A stretch of DNA of 64,000 nucleotides from Alphaproteobacteria bacterium PA2. Lineage in GTDB: Bacteria > Pseudomonadota > Alphaproteobacteria > Caulobacterales > Caulobacteraceae. The stretch lies in contig NKIZ01000001.1 of assembly GCA_002256425.1 (NCBI GenBank), positions 2,825,001-2,889,000 of the forward strand, in the 5' to 3' direction. The notes beneath the pieces were generated by a model. The model was not told the DNA's origin. It saw only the letters and a list, made by a program, of their open reading frames with translations, and did not search any database. Every line of letters begins with the position of its first letter. Within the stretch, counting starts at the first letter, position 1. A program made the position numbers and the translations under genes. Below, in pieces: positions 11,873 through 20,221 of the stretch.

Positions 11873-13099
11873 TCAACGGCCTGTAGGCATGTCCTTGAAG
11901 GCTACGTCCTTGTCGACGCGGATATCGCCGGGCAGGCCAAGAACCCGCTCGGCGATGATGTTCTTCAGGATTTCGTCCGTGCCGCCGGCGATACGCAGGC
12001 CCGGCGCAAACATGACCGAGCTCTGGAACCCGCCATGCTGCGGGGCCAGGTCGACATCATTGATGATGCCGTACTGATCGAGCATTTCTAGGGCCTCATT
12101 GGCGAGGTCCTGCATCTGCACCGCAGAGACGATCTTGCCGATGGAGCTTTCCGGCCCGGGGGTCTGGCCCCGGGACAGGGCGGTCATGGTGCGGTTGCGG
12201 GTGTGCTTCAGGCCTTCGGCCTGGACATACCAGTCGGCCAGCTTCTCACGCAGGGAGCTATCCTTCAGGGCCGGGCCGCCGTCCATGCCGGGGGTCTGGC
12301 GGGCGGCTTCCATGAACTGGGACCAGCCCATGCCGGTGGCGCCGCCAACGGCGAGGCGCTCGTTCATCAGGGTGACCAGGCTGACCTTCCAGCCATCGCC
12401 GATCCCGCCGAGTCGCTGGCTGTCCTTGATCCGCAGATCGGTGAAGAAGACTTCGTTGAAGCCCGAGCCCCCCGACATCTGATGGATCGGCTTCACCTCG
12501 ACCGCTGGATCCTTCATGTCGATCCAGAACATGGTCAGGCCCTTGTGCTTGGGCACGGTGGGATCGGTTCTGACAATGACAATGCCGAAGTCCGAGAACT
12601 GGGCGCCCGTGGTCCAGACCTTCTGGCCATTGATGATCCAGTCGCCCGACCCGTCAGGCGCACGCTCGGCCTTGGTGCGGGCGGCGGCCACGTCGGAACC
12701 GCCAGACGGCTCGGAGAACAGCTGGCACCAGATTTCCTCACCGCGGATGGCGGGACCGGCGAACCGTTCCTTGGTGGCCTGATCGGCGAAGTTCATCACC
12801 GTGGGCACGCACATGCCAAGACCGATCTGGAAGGGATTGCCCGGGATCGGATACTTGGCCTCTTCCTGGCCAAAGATCACACTCTGCAGGGGCGTGCCGC
12901 CCTGACCGCCCCATTCCTTGGGCCAGGTGATGCAGGCATAGCCCGCAGCGGCCTTCTTGGCCTGCCAGGCGCGGGACGCTCCCAGAGAGTCAGCCCCTTC
13001 CGGATCAGACCCCACGTGGGCCTTGGGGGCGTTGGCTTCGAGCCAGGTCTTCACCTGGGCGCGGTAGGCGGCTTCTTCGGCTGAATCGTTGAAATCCAT
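11873..13099 (-). CDS. Acyl-CoA dehydrogenase, subunit 1 of a probable heteromeric pair
   Basis: 408 residues with the full acyl-CoA dehydrogenase fold: N-terminal helical domain, FAD/substrate motif LFSEPSGGSDVA, middle beta-domain, and C-terminal helices ending in the conserved NIIAERVLGLP. At the position where medium-chain enzymes carry the catalytic Glu (YEGT), this protein reads AGGT (in IAGGTDEIL). The base, if present, must therefore come from another helix, as in several FadE-type enzymes. It is translated 14 bases after the paralogous gene at 13114-14226. Adjacent unequal acyl-CoA dehydrogenases of this sort often form alpha2beta2 complexes that act on branched or steroid side-chain acyl-CoAs; the substrate here is unknown. 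Confidence 0.9.
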   Translation of the reverse strand: MDFNDSAEEAAYRAQVKTWLEANAPKAHVGSDPEGADSLGASRAWQAKKAAAGYACITWPKEWGGQGGTPLQSVIFGQEEAKYPIPGNPFQIGLGMCVPTVMNFADQATKERFAGPAIRGEEIWCQLFSEPSGGSDVAAARTKAERAPDGSGDWIINGQKVWTTGAQFSDFGIVIVRTDPTVPKHKGLTMFWIDMKDPAVEVKPIHQMSGGSGFNEVFFTDLRIKDSQRLGGIGDGWKVSLVTLMNERLAVGGATGMGWSQFMEAARQTPGMDGGPALKDSSLREKLADWYVQAEGLKHTRNRTMTALSRGQTPGPESSIGKIVSAVQMQDLANEALEMLDQYGIINDVDLAPQHGGFQSSVMFAPGLRIAGGTDEILKNIIAERVLGLPGDIRVDKDVAFKDMPTGR

Positions 13100-13113
13100 G
13101 ATCCCAATCTCCC

Positions 13114-14226
13114 TTAAGCGGCCGCGTTACGGCGTTCGAGGTGGCTGACAAGGCGTTCCTTCCAGACCCGGGGCGCGCCGGCCACCAGAGAAAGCTGGCG
13201 GGAGCGCCGATAGTAGAAGTGGCAATCCATCTGCCAGGTGAAGCCGATGCCGCCGTGGGTCTGGATGTTTTCCTTCGAGGCGAACCAGAAAGCTTCCGAG
13301 GCGGCGATCCGGGCGGCGCTGGCGGCGATGGGCAGTTCGCTGGCGTCGGTATTGAGGGCCCAGGCCCCGTAATAGGCATTGGAGCGGGCCAGTTCGTTCT
13401 TCACATACATATCGGCCAGCTTGTGCTTGATGGCCTGATAGCTGGCGATGGTGCGGCCGAAGGCATAACGCTCGAGGGCGTATTCCTTGGCCATTTCCAG
13501 GCTGCGGTCGGCGCCGCCGGTCTGCTCGAAGGCCAGCAGGATGGCGGCCCGGTCGAGGATCTGCTCCAGCAGGTTGAGACCTTCGCCTGCGCCGCCCAGA
13601 CGCTCGGCGGAAGCACCGGAGAAGGTGACCTTGGCCGCATCCCGGGTGGGATCCAGGGTCTTGAGCGGCTCGCGGGTCACCCCGGACATATCCACCAGGT
13701 AGAGGCCAGGCTGGCCGCCTTCCTTGGCCAGGACCAGGGCCACGTCAGCGATATCGCCATCGGTCACCGGGATCTTGACGCCGGAAAGCTTGCCGCCCTC
13801 GACGCTGGCGGAAACCGTGGCTGCGGAAACCGCGCCGGGGCCTTCCGAAGTCGCCAGGCAGCCGATGATCTCACCGGCGGCGATCTTCGGGAGGTAGGTA
13901 GCCTTCTGCGCGTCGCTGCCGGCCATCATGATGGCTTCGGCGAGGATATAGACCGTCGAGGCGAAGGGGATGGGCGCCACTACCCGGCCCAGTTCCTCGG
14001 CGATCACGCAGAGCTCGAGGTGGCCGAGGCCAAGGCCGCCATGGGCCTCGGGGATTGCCGCGCCCATCCAGCCCTGGGCGGCGACCGCCTTCCAGAGGTC
14101 GGCGTCATAGGCCTTGGCGTCATCTTCCAGCACCTTGCGGACCTGGGAGGTCGGGCAATTGGCTTCGAGGAACTTCCTCGCCTCGCCCTTGAGAAATTTC
14201 TGGTCGTCTGAAAAGTCGAAATTCAT
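13114..14226 (-). CDS. Acyl-CoA dehydrogenase, subunit 2 of a probable heteromeric pair
   Basis: 370 residues. I chose ATG 14226 (MNFDFSDDQKFL) over an upstream TTG at 14256 because MDF/MNFDFSDDQ is the usual start of the family and a purine-rich GAGGGCGGA precedes it. It has the N-terminal helical domain, a short and divergent middle domain (SEGPGAVSAATV) and a C-terminal domain with THGGIGFTWQMD. Most relatives read FTWEHD there. The C-terminus (LVAGAPRVWKERL) lacks the YEGT-type catalytic Glu. It looks like the partner subunit of the enzyme encoded directly downstream. It is first in this two-gene operon and divergent from the unknown gene at 14364. Confidence 0.88.
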   Translation of the reverse strand: MNFDFSDDQKFLKGEARKFLEANCPTSQVRKVLEDDAKAYDADLWKAVAAQGWMGAAIPEAHGGLGLGHLELCVIAEELGRVVAPIPFASTVYILAEAIMMAGSDAQKATYLPKIAAGEIIGCLATSEGPGAVSAATVSASVEGGKLSGVKIPVTDGDIADVALVLAKEGGQPGLYLVDMSGVTREPLKTLDPTRDAAKVTFSGASAERLGGAGEGLNLLEQILDRAAILLAFEQTGGADRSLEMAKEYALERYAFGRTIASYQAIKHKLADMYVKNELARSNAYYGAWALNTDASELPIAASAARIAASEAFWFASKENIQTHGGIGFTWQMDCHFYYRRSRQLSLVAGAPRVWKERLVSHLERRNAAA

Positions 14227-14363
14227 TTCCGCCCTCACCCGGCTCAGGCCGGTCAATTGTGATCTTGAAACCGACCATACGCGCCTTGCCGGGCCTCTGG
14301 GAAGATTGACTTGGCGTCAACGATTTCAGGCTTTTATGGGGCGAATCATTTTGGGACACCCTC

Positions 14364-14939
14364 ATGGCCAAGGCCGTATTTCACCGCAACCAGCGCGTCT
14401 GGGTCGAAAGCGTTGGCGCCTGGGCGGTGATTGAAAAGATTGTGCCGCTCTGGGCCCAGGGCTTCGATGAGCCGGTCAAGGTCAGCTATGACGTCGGCCT
14501 GGGTCGCTCCTTCCAGGCCCACGAACTGCGCGCCGAGCAGGAAGAGGACGAGGCAGAGGTCGATCTGGGTCCGCGCTGGCGTTTGCTGCGGGTCCACAAC
14601 AAGTGGCAGACAGCCGAGGCCTGCCGGCATCATCCCTTTCCCGGCAGCTTTCCTGTGGTGGTCACCGACACCAATGACTGGGGCGGCTGGCGGACGCCGG
14701 GGGCGGAATACGACCGTGATCCGCACAAGATCGAATACCAGGCCAGGCTGATCGCTTCGGCGCCCCATCTCCTGGCTATCGCCCGGTCCGTCGCTGCCCT
14801 GGCGGCCTCCACCCCCCGCCCGTCTGCGGAACTCAAGCGGCTGGCCGCAGAGAGCGCCAAGGTCGAGAAATTCCTGAAGGACGCCCCTGCTCCGCCAGAC
14901 GGAGCCGGCCAGGGCGACGACCTGGCCAAGGCCAGCTGA
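14364..14939 (+). CDS. Conserved hypothetical protein, soluble
   Basis: 191 residues from ATG 14364. I do not recognise a named family. The N-terminal 60 residues (FHRNQRVWVESVGAWAVIEKI..) look like a small beta-barrel of the kind seen in SH3-like or RNA/protein-binding domains. The middle contains a WGGWRTPGAEYDRDPHKIEYQARLI segment in which Trp, Gly and acidic residues alternate. The C-terminus is an Ala/Glu-rich helix that may be coiled coil. There is no signal peptide or membrane segment. It is divergent from the acyl-CoA dehydrogenase operon and convergent with the protease genes (3-base gap). Confidence 0.75.
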   Translation: MAKAVFHRNQRVWVESVGAWAVIEKIVPLWAQGFDEPVKVSYDVGLGRSFQAHELRAEQEEDEAEVDLGPRWRLLRVHNKWQTAEACRHHPFPGSFPVVVTDTNDWGGWRTPGAEYDRDPHKIEYQARLIASAPHLLAIARSVAALAASTPRPSAELKRLAAESAKVEKFLKDAPAPPDGAGQGDDLAKAS

Positions 14940-14941
14940 CC

Positions 14942-16372
14942 TCAGCGCCCAGCAGTCGCCAGAACCTGGTCAATCCAGGCGGAATAGGTCGAGACCCGGG
15001 TAAAGACCGTAAAGTACTTGCACCCGGCGCCCCACGAGACGACGCCGAAGACAACCGGGCGGTCCCGTCCGCGGACGTAAGGTTCGTCACGGGCTCCACG
15101 GCGCTTTGCGTACATGTTCGAATGGGCGACCAGGGGGCCGCCGCTGTCGCCCTGGCACGTGCCGGAGTTCCCACCTGCACAGAGATTTCCCGGATGCACG
15201 GCCGACACGGGCGGAGGTGTCCTGTCACTGGCATGGATGCGGTCGCGGATTTCTTCTGCACATTCGCCCTGATCAAAGACCCTCTGCGGAACGATCCTGA
15301 GCACGGGACTCATTTTCAGATGCCCATTGGCTGAGATGCGGCGGGTCTGTTCCTCGAAGGAAGAGGCTTCTGTCGCCCCCCAACCGGACGCTGTGACCGC
15401 CTCGCGGATCTTCGGCGGCTGGAAATCCTTGCGGGCATAGGGAATGATCGCCAGACGATCCGGGTCGTTCAGGGGCATGGCCCTGGCCAGGCGCAACAGC
15501 GCGATGTCGGACTGGGCGGGCGCCGTCGCGCTGGAAACCCTGTATTCGGGATGAACAAAGATCTCCTGGATGGGCACAGGTGGAGAGAGATCCGCCAGGG
15601 CTTTTGCACCGCCCCTCACCTGGTAGGTCGAGGTGGGGCGGACGCTGGCGGTCTTGCGATCCCAGACGCAGTGCGCCGCCGTCAGCACCCAGTCTGCGGC
15701 GATCAGGGCGCCGCCACAGGAATGCAGCTCCTCGGGGCTGTAGGGAGGAATGTGACCCTCAAATCCGGCCCACTGAATTTCCACCTGCCAGGGAGCGTTC
15801 GGATAGTACGCTGTCTCGGCGCCATGGGCTCCGGCAACGGGAAACGGGTTGATGAATTCGGTCTGACCCACAGCGAACAATTCGGGGCTGTCGCAGGGAA
15901 CCAGCTGCAGTGCGGCAAACTTCGCAGCGATCAGCGGCTTGGCGAGCCTGATCCTGGCGTCCAGCGAACTGGCCAGTCGCTCGCGCAACTGCTCTAGCTC
16001 AAGGTCCGTGGCGGCTGGCGACGCCAATGCCGCGTCCAGCGCCTCCTGAGAGGCTTTCACATCCCGATCTGCGACCTGGATTTCCGGCACGAGGCGGACA
16101 TCGGCCTCGATCTGGGCGGTCACCGGATAGAGCGAGAGAATGTAAGTCCCCAGAGCACCAACATACTCTCCTTCGCGGCCAAGGGGCCGGGCCCGCTGCA
16201 GGGCGTCCAGGGCCAGACGGGCTTTCTCCACCCCCGGGAGCGGGGTGGCTGAAGGCTGGGCCGCCGCCCCGATACCCTGGGCGGATCCCATTGAGGGTCC
16301 GGCGACTAACAAGCAGAGCAGTAGAGCCGCAGCCCACCTTGCCGGGAAATTTCGTATGCTGCGTCCCTGCAT
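14942..16372 (-). CDS. Exported chymotrypsin-fold (S1) serine protease, paralogue A
   Basis: 476 residues. A signal peptide (ends near GSAQG) precedes about 190 mainly helical residues and then an S1 domain. The triad is complete: His in LTAAHCVWD, Asp in SDIALLRL, Ser in GTCQGDSGGPLV. Counting back from the nucleophile, the residue at chymotrypsin position 189 is Gly, not the Asp of trypsin. Position 216 is Gly (SWGAG) and position 226 reads Thr (YFTVFT). This suggests a shallow, elastase-like pocket (inference). No typical IVGG activation site is obvious between the helical region and the protease domain. The paralogue at 16379-17803 ends 6 bases upstream on the same strand, so the two form a tandem-duplicated operon divergent from a TIR/TPR gene. 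Confidence 0.9.
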   Translation of the reverse strand: MQGRSIRNFPARWAAALLLCLLVAGPSMGSAQGIGAAAQPSATPLPGVEKARLALDALQRARPLGREGEYVGALGTYILSLYPVTAQIEADVRLVPEIQVADRDVKASQEALDAALASPAATDLELEQLRERLASSLDARIRLAKPLIAAKFAALQLVPCDSPELFAVGQTEFINPFPVAGAHGAETAYYPNAPWQVEIQWAGFEGHIPPYSPEELHSCGGALIAADWVLTAAHCVWDRKTASVRPTSTYQVRGGAKALADLSPPVPIQEIFVHPEYRVSSATAPAQSDIALLRLARAMPLNDPDRLAIIPYARKDFQPPKIREAVTASGWGATEASSFEEQTRRISANGHLKMSPVLRIVPQRVFDQGECAEEIRDRIHASDRTPPPVSAVHPGNLCAGGNSGTCQGDSGGPLVAHSNMYAKRRGARDEPYVRGRDRPVVFGVVSWGAGCKYFTVFTRVSTYSAWIDQVLATAGR

Positions 16373-16378
16373 TAGAAA

Positions 16379-17803
16379 CTACCTCCCGGCCACGCTTTCG
16401 ATCCAGGCCCTGTAGGCCCAGACCTTGGTGAAGACGGTGAAATCCTGGCATCCAACCCCCCAGGACACCAGGCCGATGAGCCGGGTTCCGTCGTCAGGCT
16501 CGACCGGGCGGCTCCGGGCATTGGCTGGTATGGGCGCAGGCTCGCCATGACCCACCAGTGGTCCACCGCTGTCGCCCTGACAGGTCCCTGACCATTGGGA
16601 GCCCGCACACATCATGCCCTCCGCCAGAGGGGCCACAGGCTGGCCTGATTCAGACCCGTAAATGCGGTCCCGGATCTTCCTGGCGCAGTCCACATCAGCC
16701 ATCGTCTTGAGTCTTGCCACACGCAGGTCCGGGCTCATCCGCAGGCGACCGCCCTGTGCAGCCCTTTGGTTCTGGTCCTGCAGGGTCTGGCGGACCGTGG
16801 CGCCCCAGCCCGACACCGTCACCCCCTGCCAATTGGCGGGCGGATCCGGCGGCGCAAGCCGGACGGTCCGCAAACGGGTCGGGTCTGTCAGTCCGGCGGC
16901 TGGAGAAATCCGCAAAAGGGCGATGTCGTTTCGGGCAGGCGCTGTCGCCGTAGAAGGAACATAGGCCATGCTGGCCGGCGGCATTCTGGTCTCGCGGATC
17001 TGGAAGGTCTGCATGGGACCTGTCAGGTCACCGGAGCCGGCCCTTACCCTCAGTCCGGTCAGGACAGTCCTGGTCTTTCGGTCCCAGACGCAATGGGCCG
17101 CGGTCAGGACCCATTCGCGCCGGATCAGGGCCCCGCCGCAGGCATGGAGGTCCGTGGCGGGATAGGGTTTTCCCTGCGCGTCCACGGCGACCCACTGCAG
17201 TTCCACCTGCCACGGCGCCTCCGGCCACCGGGCGTCTTCGATCCCGAAGACCGCACCCACCTGAGGCCTGATGTAGGTAAACCTGTCCCCCAGGGACTTT
17301 ACGAAGTCCTCTCCTGAGGGAAAGGGGCCGCCAGCCTTTTCCATCTCTGCCAGGATAGCTGCGCTGCGGGCCTGCAGCGCCGCATATCTCGCCTCGCCGG
17401 CGACTTGCCGCGCATGCTCTGCGTCTGCAAAGTCGGCTGCCTCTGTGTCAGGGGCCGCCGCCAGCCTTGTGTAGGTCGCATAGGCCTCATCGTAGCGCGT
17501 TGACAGTCGGACGACCTCCGGATCCACCTCGGCCTCTGTCCACGTCCTGAACAGCAGCCCCCTGTGGGCAACCTCGTAGGCTTCGACGGCGAGGTAGAAG
17601 TCAGCGGAAGGTCCGGCGCGGGCCAGGAGGCGCATGTCTGCAAGTTTCGCCCGCGCGAGACTGGCCGCCGCCAGGGTCCTGTCGTGGGCGGCCACAGGAG
17701 GAACCGCCGTCGAGCTGGACGGCGCGACCTGGGCCCAAGCCGGACCGGCGGCCACAAGATGCGCCACCAGGACCGCCATGCATGCAAATCGAACGGGGTT
17801 CAT
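16379..17803 (-). CDS. Exported chymotrypsin-fold (S1) serine protease, paralogue B
   Basis: 474 residues from ATG 17803, chosen because MNPVRFACMAVLVAHLVAAG.. ending AWA is a good signal peptide. Longer in-frame starts run into the divergent TIR gene. Layout matches paralogue A: signal, about 190 helical residues (Ala-rich, many Arg/Glu), then the S1 domain with His in LTAAHCVWD, Asp in NDIALLRI and Ser in GTCQGDSGGPLV. Position 189 is again Gly and the 226 region reads DFTVFT, so the predicted pocket is the same. The helical domains of A and B are far less alike than the protease domains, as expected if that part binds different partners or acts as a prodomain. It is the first gene of the two-gene operon. 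Confidence 0.9.
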   Translation of the reverse strand: MNPVRFACMAVLVAHLVAAGPAWAQVAPSSSTAVPPVAAHDRTLAAASLARAKLADMRLLARAGPSADFYLAVEAYEVAHRGLLFRTWTEAEVDPEVVRLSTRYDEAYATYTRLAAAPDTEAADFADAEHARQVAGEARYAALQARSAAILAEMEKAGGPFPSGEDFVKSLGDRFTYIRPQVGAVFGIEDARWPEAPWQVELQWVAVDAQGKPYPATDLHACGGALIRREWVLTAAHCVWDRKTRTVLTGLRVRAGSGDLTGPMQTFQIRETRMPPASMAYVPSTATAPARNDIALLRISPAAGLTDPTRLRTVRLAPPDPPANWQGVTVSGWGATVRQTLQDQNQRAAQGGRLRMSPDLRVARLKTMADVDCARKIRDRIYGSESGQPVAPLAEGMMCAGSQWSGTCQGDSGGPLVGHGEPAPIPANARSRPVEPDDGTRLIGLVSWGVGCQDFTVFTKVWAYRAWIESVAGR

Positions 17804-17923
17804 GCTGCAGATCCGCCACAAGGAGCCCAACCCTAGGCGCCAGTACCTGTGCATGTCCAACAGAAGACGACGGTATATGAAGACCCTGCGCAGACGGCCA
17901 GATCCTGTGCTAGCCTTGCCGCC

Positions 17924-19831
17924 ATGTCGTCGCCCTCCGGACTCCGGATCTTTTTCAGCTATACCAGCGCTGACCGCGAGCGCGTGGCGCCGATTGTCCA
18001 TGCGCTGACCCAGGCCGGTCACACGGTTTGGTGGGATCGGCACATTGCCGGGGGCGCAGCCTATGCCCGCGAGATTGAGGCCGCTCTCGAGGCCTGTCAG
18101 GTCGTCATTGTCGCCTGGTCGAAAACCTCGCTTGAGTCCGACTGGGTGCGCGACGAGGCGGCCTATGGTCGGGATCGAAAACGCCTCCTGCCGTTGCGCC
18201 TGGATCAGGTGGAGCCGCCCCTCGGCTTTCGGCAATACCAGACCCTGGACCTTTCAGCCTGGAGTGCTGACGTCAGCAATCCTGCCCATCATGGACTGCT
18301 GAAAGCCCTCGATACCGAAGGCATCAATCCGCCCGGGCCGGGAACTGCGCGAACACGGTTCACCGCCAGCCGCCGGGGCATTCTGGCGGGAGTTGGCGGC
18401 CTGGCGGCCCTGGCCGGCGCAGGCGCCTGGTGGACCCTTGGCCGCGGCGGCGGAGCTCCGCCACACAGCATAGCTGTCCTGCCCTTCGCCAATCTCAGTG
18501 GCGACCTGGCCCAGGACTATTTCTCCGACGGCCTGTCGGAAGAGCTAATCAACGCCCTGGCGCGGATCAAGCTGCTGCAGGTGGTCGCTCGCACTTCGGC
18601 CTTCAAGTTCAAGGGCAGTACAGCCGACAGCGGCGAGATCGGCGCCAGGCTGGGGGTGGCGCATCTACTGGACGGCAGCGTCCGCCGGGCCGACGGCCGG
18701 GTGCGGGTCAGCGCCCAGCTGGTGGAAGCGCGAACCGGCTTTGAAAAATGGTCCCAGACCTTTGACCGCGATCTGAAGGACATTCTGGCCGTTCAGAGCG
18801 AGATCGCACAGGCCGTCGCCGAGGCCATGAAGGTCCACCTGCTGGGTGACGAACTGGCCAGGGTCCAGACCGGCGCCGCCGCCAATGCCGAAGCCTTTGA
18901 CGCCTATCTGAAGGGCAAGCGACTTTTCGACGCCGGGGGCGACGAGGCCGCCTATCGGGCCGCCCTCAGCCAGTTCGACACCGCCATAGGGCTGGACCCC
19001 AACTATGCCGCCGCCCATGCCGGGCGCGCCCGGGTTCTGATGAAGATCGGAGACCAGTATTCGGGCCCGAGCGAGGTCAGGGCGACTTATGATGCAGCTC
19101 TGGTCTCGGCGCGACAGTCTGTCGAACTGGCGCCATCGCTTCCAGAGGCCCAGGCGGCGCTCGGGGGGGTGCTTTCAAATGCCAGGCTGGATTTCAAAGG
19201 CGCTCGCCAGGCCTATGCCCAGGCCATGGAGTCTGGATCCGGTGACGCCGACATTCTGACCAGGGTCGGCCTGTTCAATTGCTGGGTTGGCGACCTCCAG
19301 ACGGGACTGCCGGCGGTGCGCAGGGCCGCTGTCCTCGACCCGCTCAATCCGCGTGTACATCGCGCTCTTGGGCTGGGACTGATCTATGCCCATCAATATG
19401 CCCAGAGCATCGAGGCCATGAAGCAGGCGCTGTCGCTCAATCCCAAGGTGGAAGGGGCCCACGGCGCCATAGGTGACGCTCTTCTCCTGTCAGGGGACGC
19501 CAGGGGCGCGCTCGCTTCCTATTCCCGCGAGCCCCTGCTGTCCCTGAAACTGGCAGGTGAAGCGATTGCGGCAAAAAAGCTGGGTCAGGATGCGGCTGCC
19601 GACAAAGCCTTCGCGGCGCTCAAAACGGCGCCCGGACTTGTGACCGACTACCAGCAGGCGCAGGTCCTGGCGCAATGGGGAGATTCCCGAGGCGCTGTAT
19701 CCGCCCTGGAGAATGCAAGGCGGAATGGCGATTCAGGCATAGCCCTGATGAAAGCCGACCCCCTGCTCGACCCCATTCGAAGGGTTCCGGAGTACCTGGG
19801 TCTGCTTTCTGACCTGGGGCTGTCTTCCTGA
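17924..19831 (+). CDS. Membrane-anchored TIR domain protein with TolB-like and TPR domains
   Basis: 635 residues from ATG 17924 (MSSPSGLRIFFSYTSADRE). TIR domain at about residues 7-115: FFSYTSADRERV at the start, TVWWDRHI in the second strand, and DWVRDEA with Glu78. That Glu aligns with the NADase catalytic Glu of SARM1 (motif DWVHKE), so NAD-cleaving activity is plausible. One hydrophobic segment lies at about 152-173. Residues 182-306 begin IAVLPFANLSGD and match the TolB/FlgO-like domain found beside TPRs in adenylate-cyclase-like proteins. TPR-type helical repeats fill the rest. The predicted topology is TIR in the cytoplasm and TolB-TPR in the periplasm. The gene is divergent from two exported proteases (120-base gap), and a small lipoprotein follows 71 bases downstream. 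Function is unknown; a signalling or defence role is inference. Confidence 0.85.
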   Translation: MSSPSGLRIFFSYTSADRERVAPIVHALTQAGHTVWWDRHIAGGAAYAREIEAALEACQVVIVAWSKTSLESDWVRDEAAYGRDRKRLLPLRLDQVEPPLGFRQYQTLDLSAWSADVSNPAHHGLLKALDTEGINPPGPGTARTRFTASRRGILAGVGGLAALAGAGAWWTLGRGGGAPPHSIAVLPFANLSGDLAQDYFSDGLSEELINALARIKLLQVVARTSAFKFKGSTADSGEIGARLGVAHLLDGSVRRADGRVRVSAQLVEARTGFEKWSQTFDRDLKDILAVQSEIAQAVAEAMKVHLLGDELARVQTGAAANAEAFDAYLKGKRLFDAGGDEAAYRAALSQFDTAIGLDPNYAAAHAGRARVLMKIGDQYSGPSEVRATYDAALVSARQSVELAPSLPEAQAALGGVLSNARLDFKGARQAYAQAMESGSGDADILTRVGLFNCWVGDLQTGLPAVRRAAVLDPLNPRVHRALGLGLIYAHQYAQSIEAMKQALSLNPKVEGAHGAIGDALLLSGDARGALASYSREPLLSLKLAGEAIAAKKLGQDAAADKAFAALKTAPGLVTDYQQAQVLAQWGDSRGAVSALENARRNGDSGIALMKADPLLDPIRRVPEYLGLLSDLGLSS

Positions 19832-19902
19832 AGGCGGCAGGCTTGACCGATGTCCAAGTCAGGTCCAGCGTCACGGCCTCACAACTGGGGAGGTCAATAG
19901 AC

Positions 19903-20151
19903 ATGAACATTTCGAAGATTACGGGTCTGACTGTTTCGCTCGCCCTTGCAGCGTCTCTCGCGGCCTGCAGCAAGCCAGCAGAAGATTCCGCACCGGCCGC
20001 AACTGAGCCTGCAGCTGCAGCAGCGCCTGCTGCTGACGCCGCCGCAGCCCCCGCTGCTGACGCTGCCGCCGCACCTGCCGCTGATGCTGCAGCTGCTCCG
20101 GCTGAAGCTGGCGCGGGTGATCAGACCAACCCGAGCCCTGGCGGACACTAG
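19903..20151 (+). CDS. Small Ala/Pro-rich lipoprotein
   Basis: 82 residues from ATG 19903 with GGGGAGG upstream. The signal peptide ends in the lipobox LAAC, with the lipidated Cys at residue 22. The mature part is almost only Ala, Pro, Asp and Glu, with three copies of PAADAAAA (residues 42-65), ending QTNPSPGGH. It has no recognisable domain; such chains are usually flexible tethers or envelope spacers. It follows the TIR/TPR gene by 71 bases and may be co-transcribed. Confidence 0.75.
   Translation: MNISKITGLTVSLALAASLAACSKPAEDSAPAATEPAAAAAPAADAAAAPAADAAAAPAADAAAAPAEAGAGDQTNPSPGGH
20026..20097 (+). repeat. Three tandem 24-bp repeats coding PAADAAAA
   Basis: Three in-frame 24-base units within the lipoprotein gene. 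They are not identical at third positions, so they are an older expansion or maintained by selection on the amino-acid sequence. Confidence 0.75.
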
Positions 20152-20221
20152 ACCCGATATCTGGCGGCTCGCGGGTCAAAGGCGTCTCAGGACGTCCAGG
20201 ACCAGCGGGCCGCCATTCTTA

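Noticed and set aside
17804..18235. N-terminal extension of protease B by 144 codons
   Set aside because: It would overlap the divergent TIR gene and hide the signal peptide that starts at 17803.
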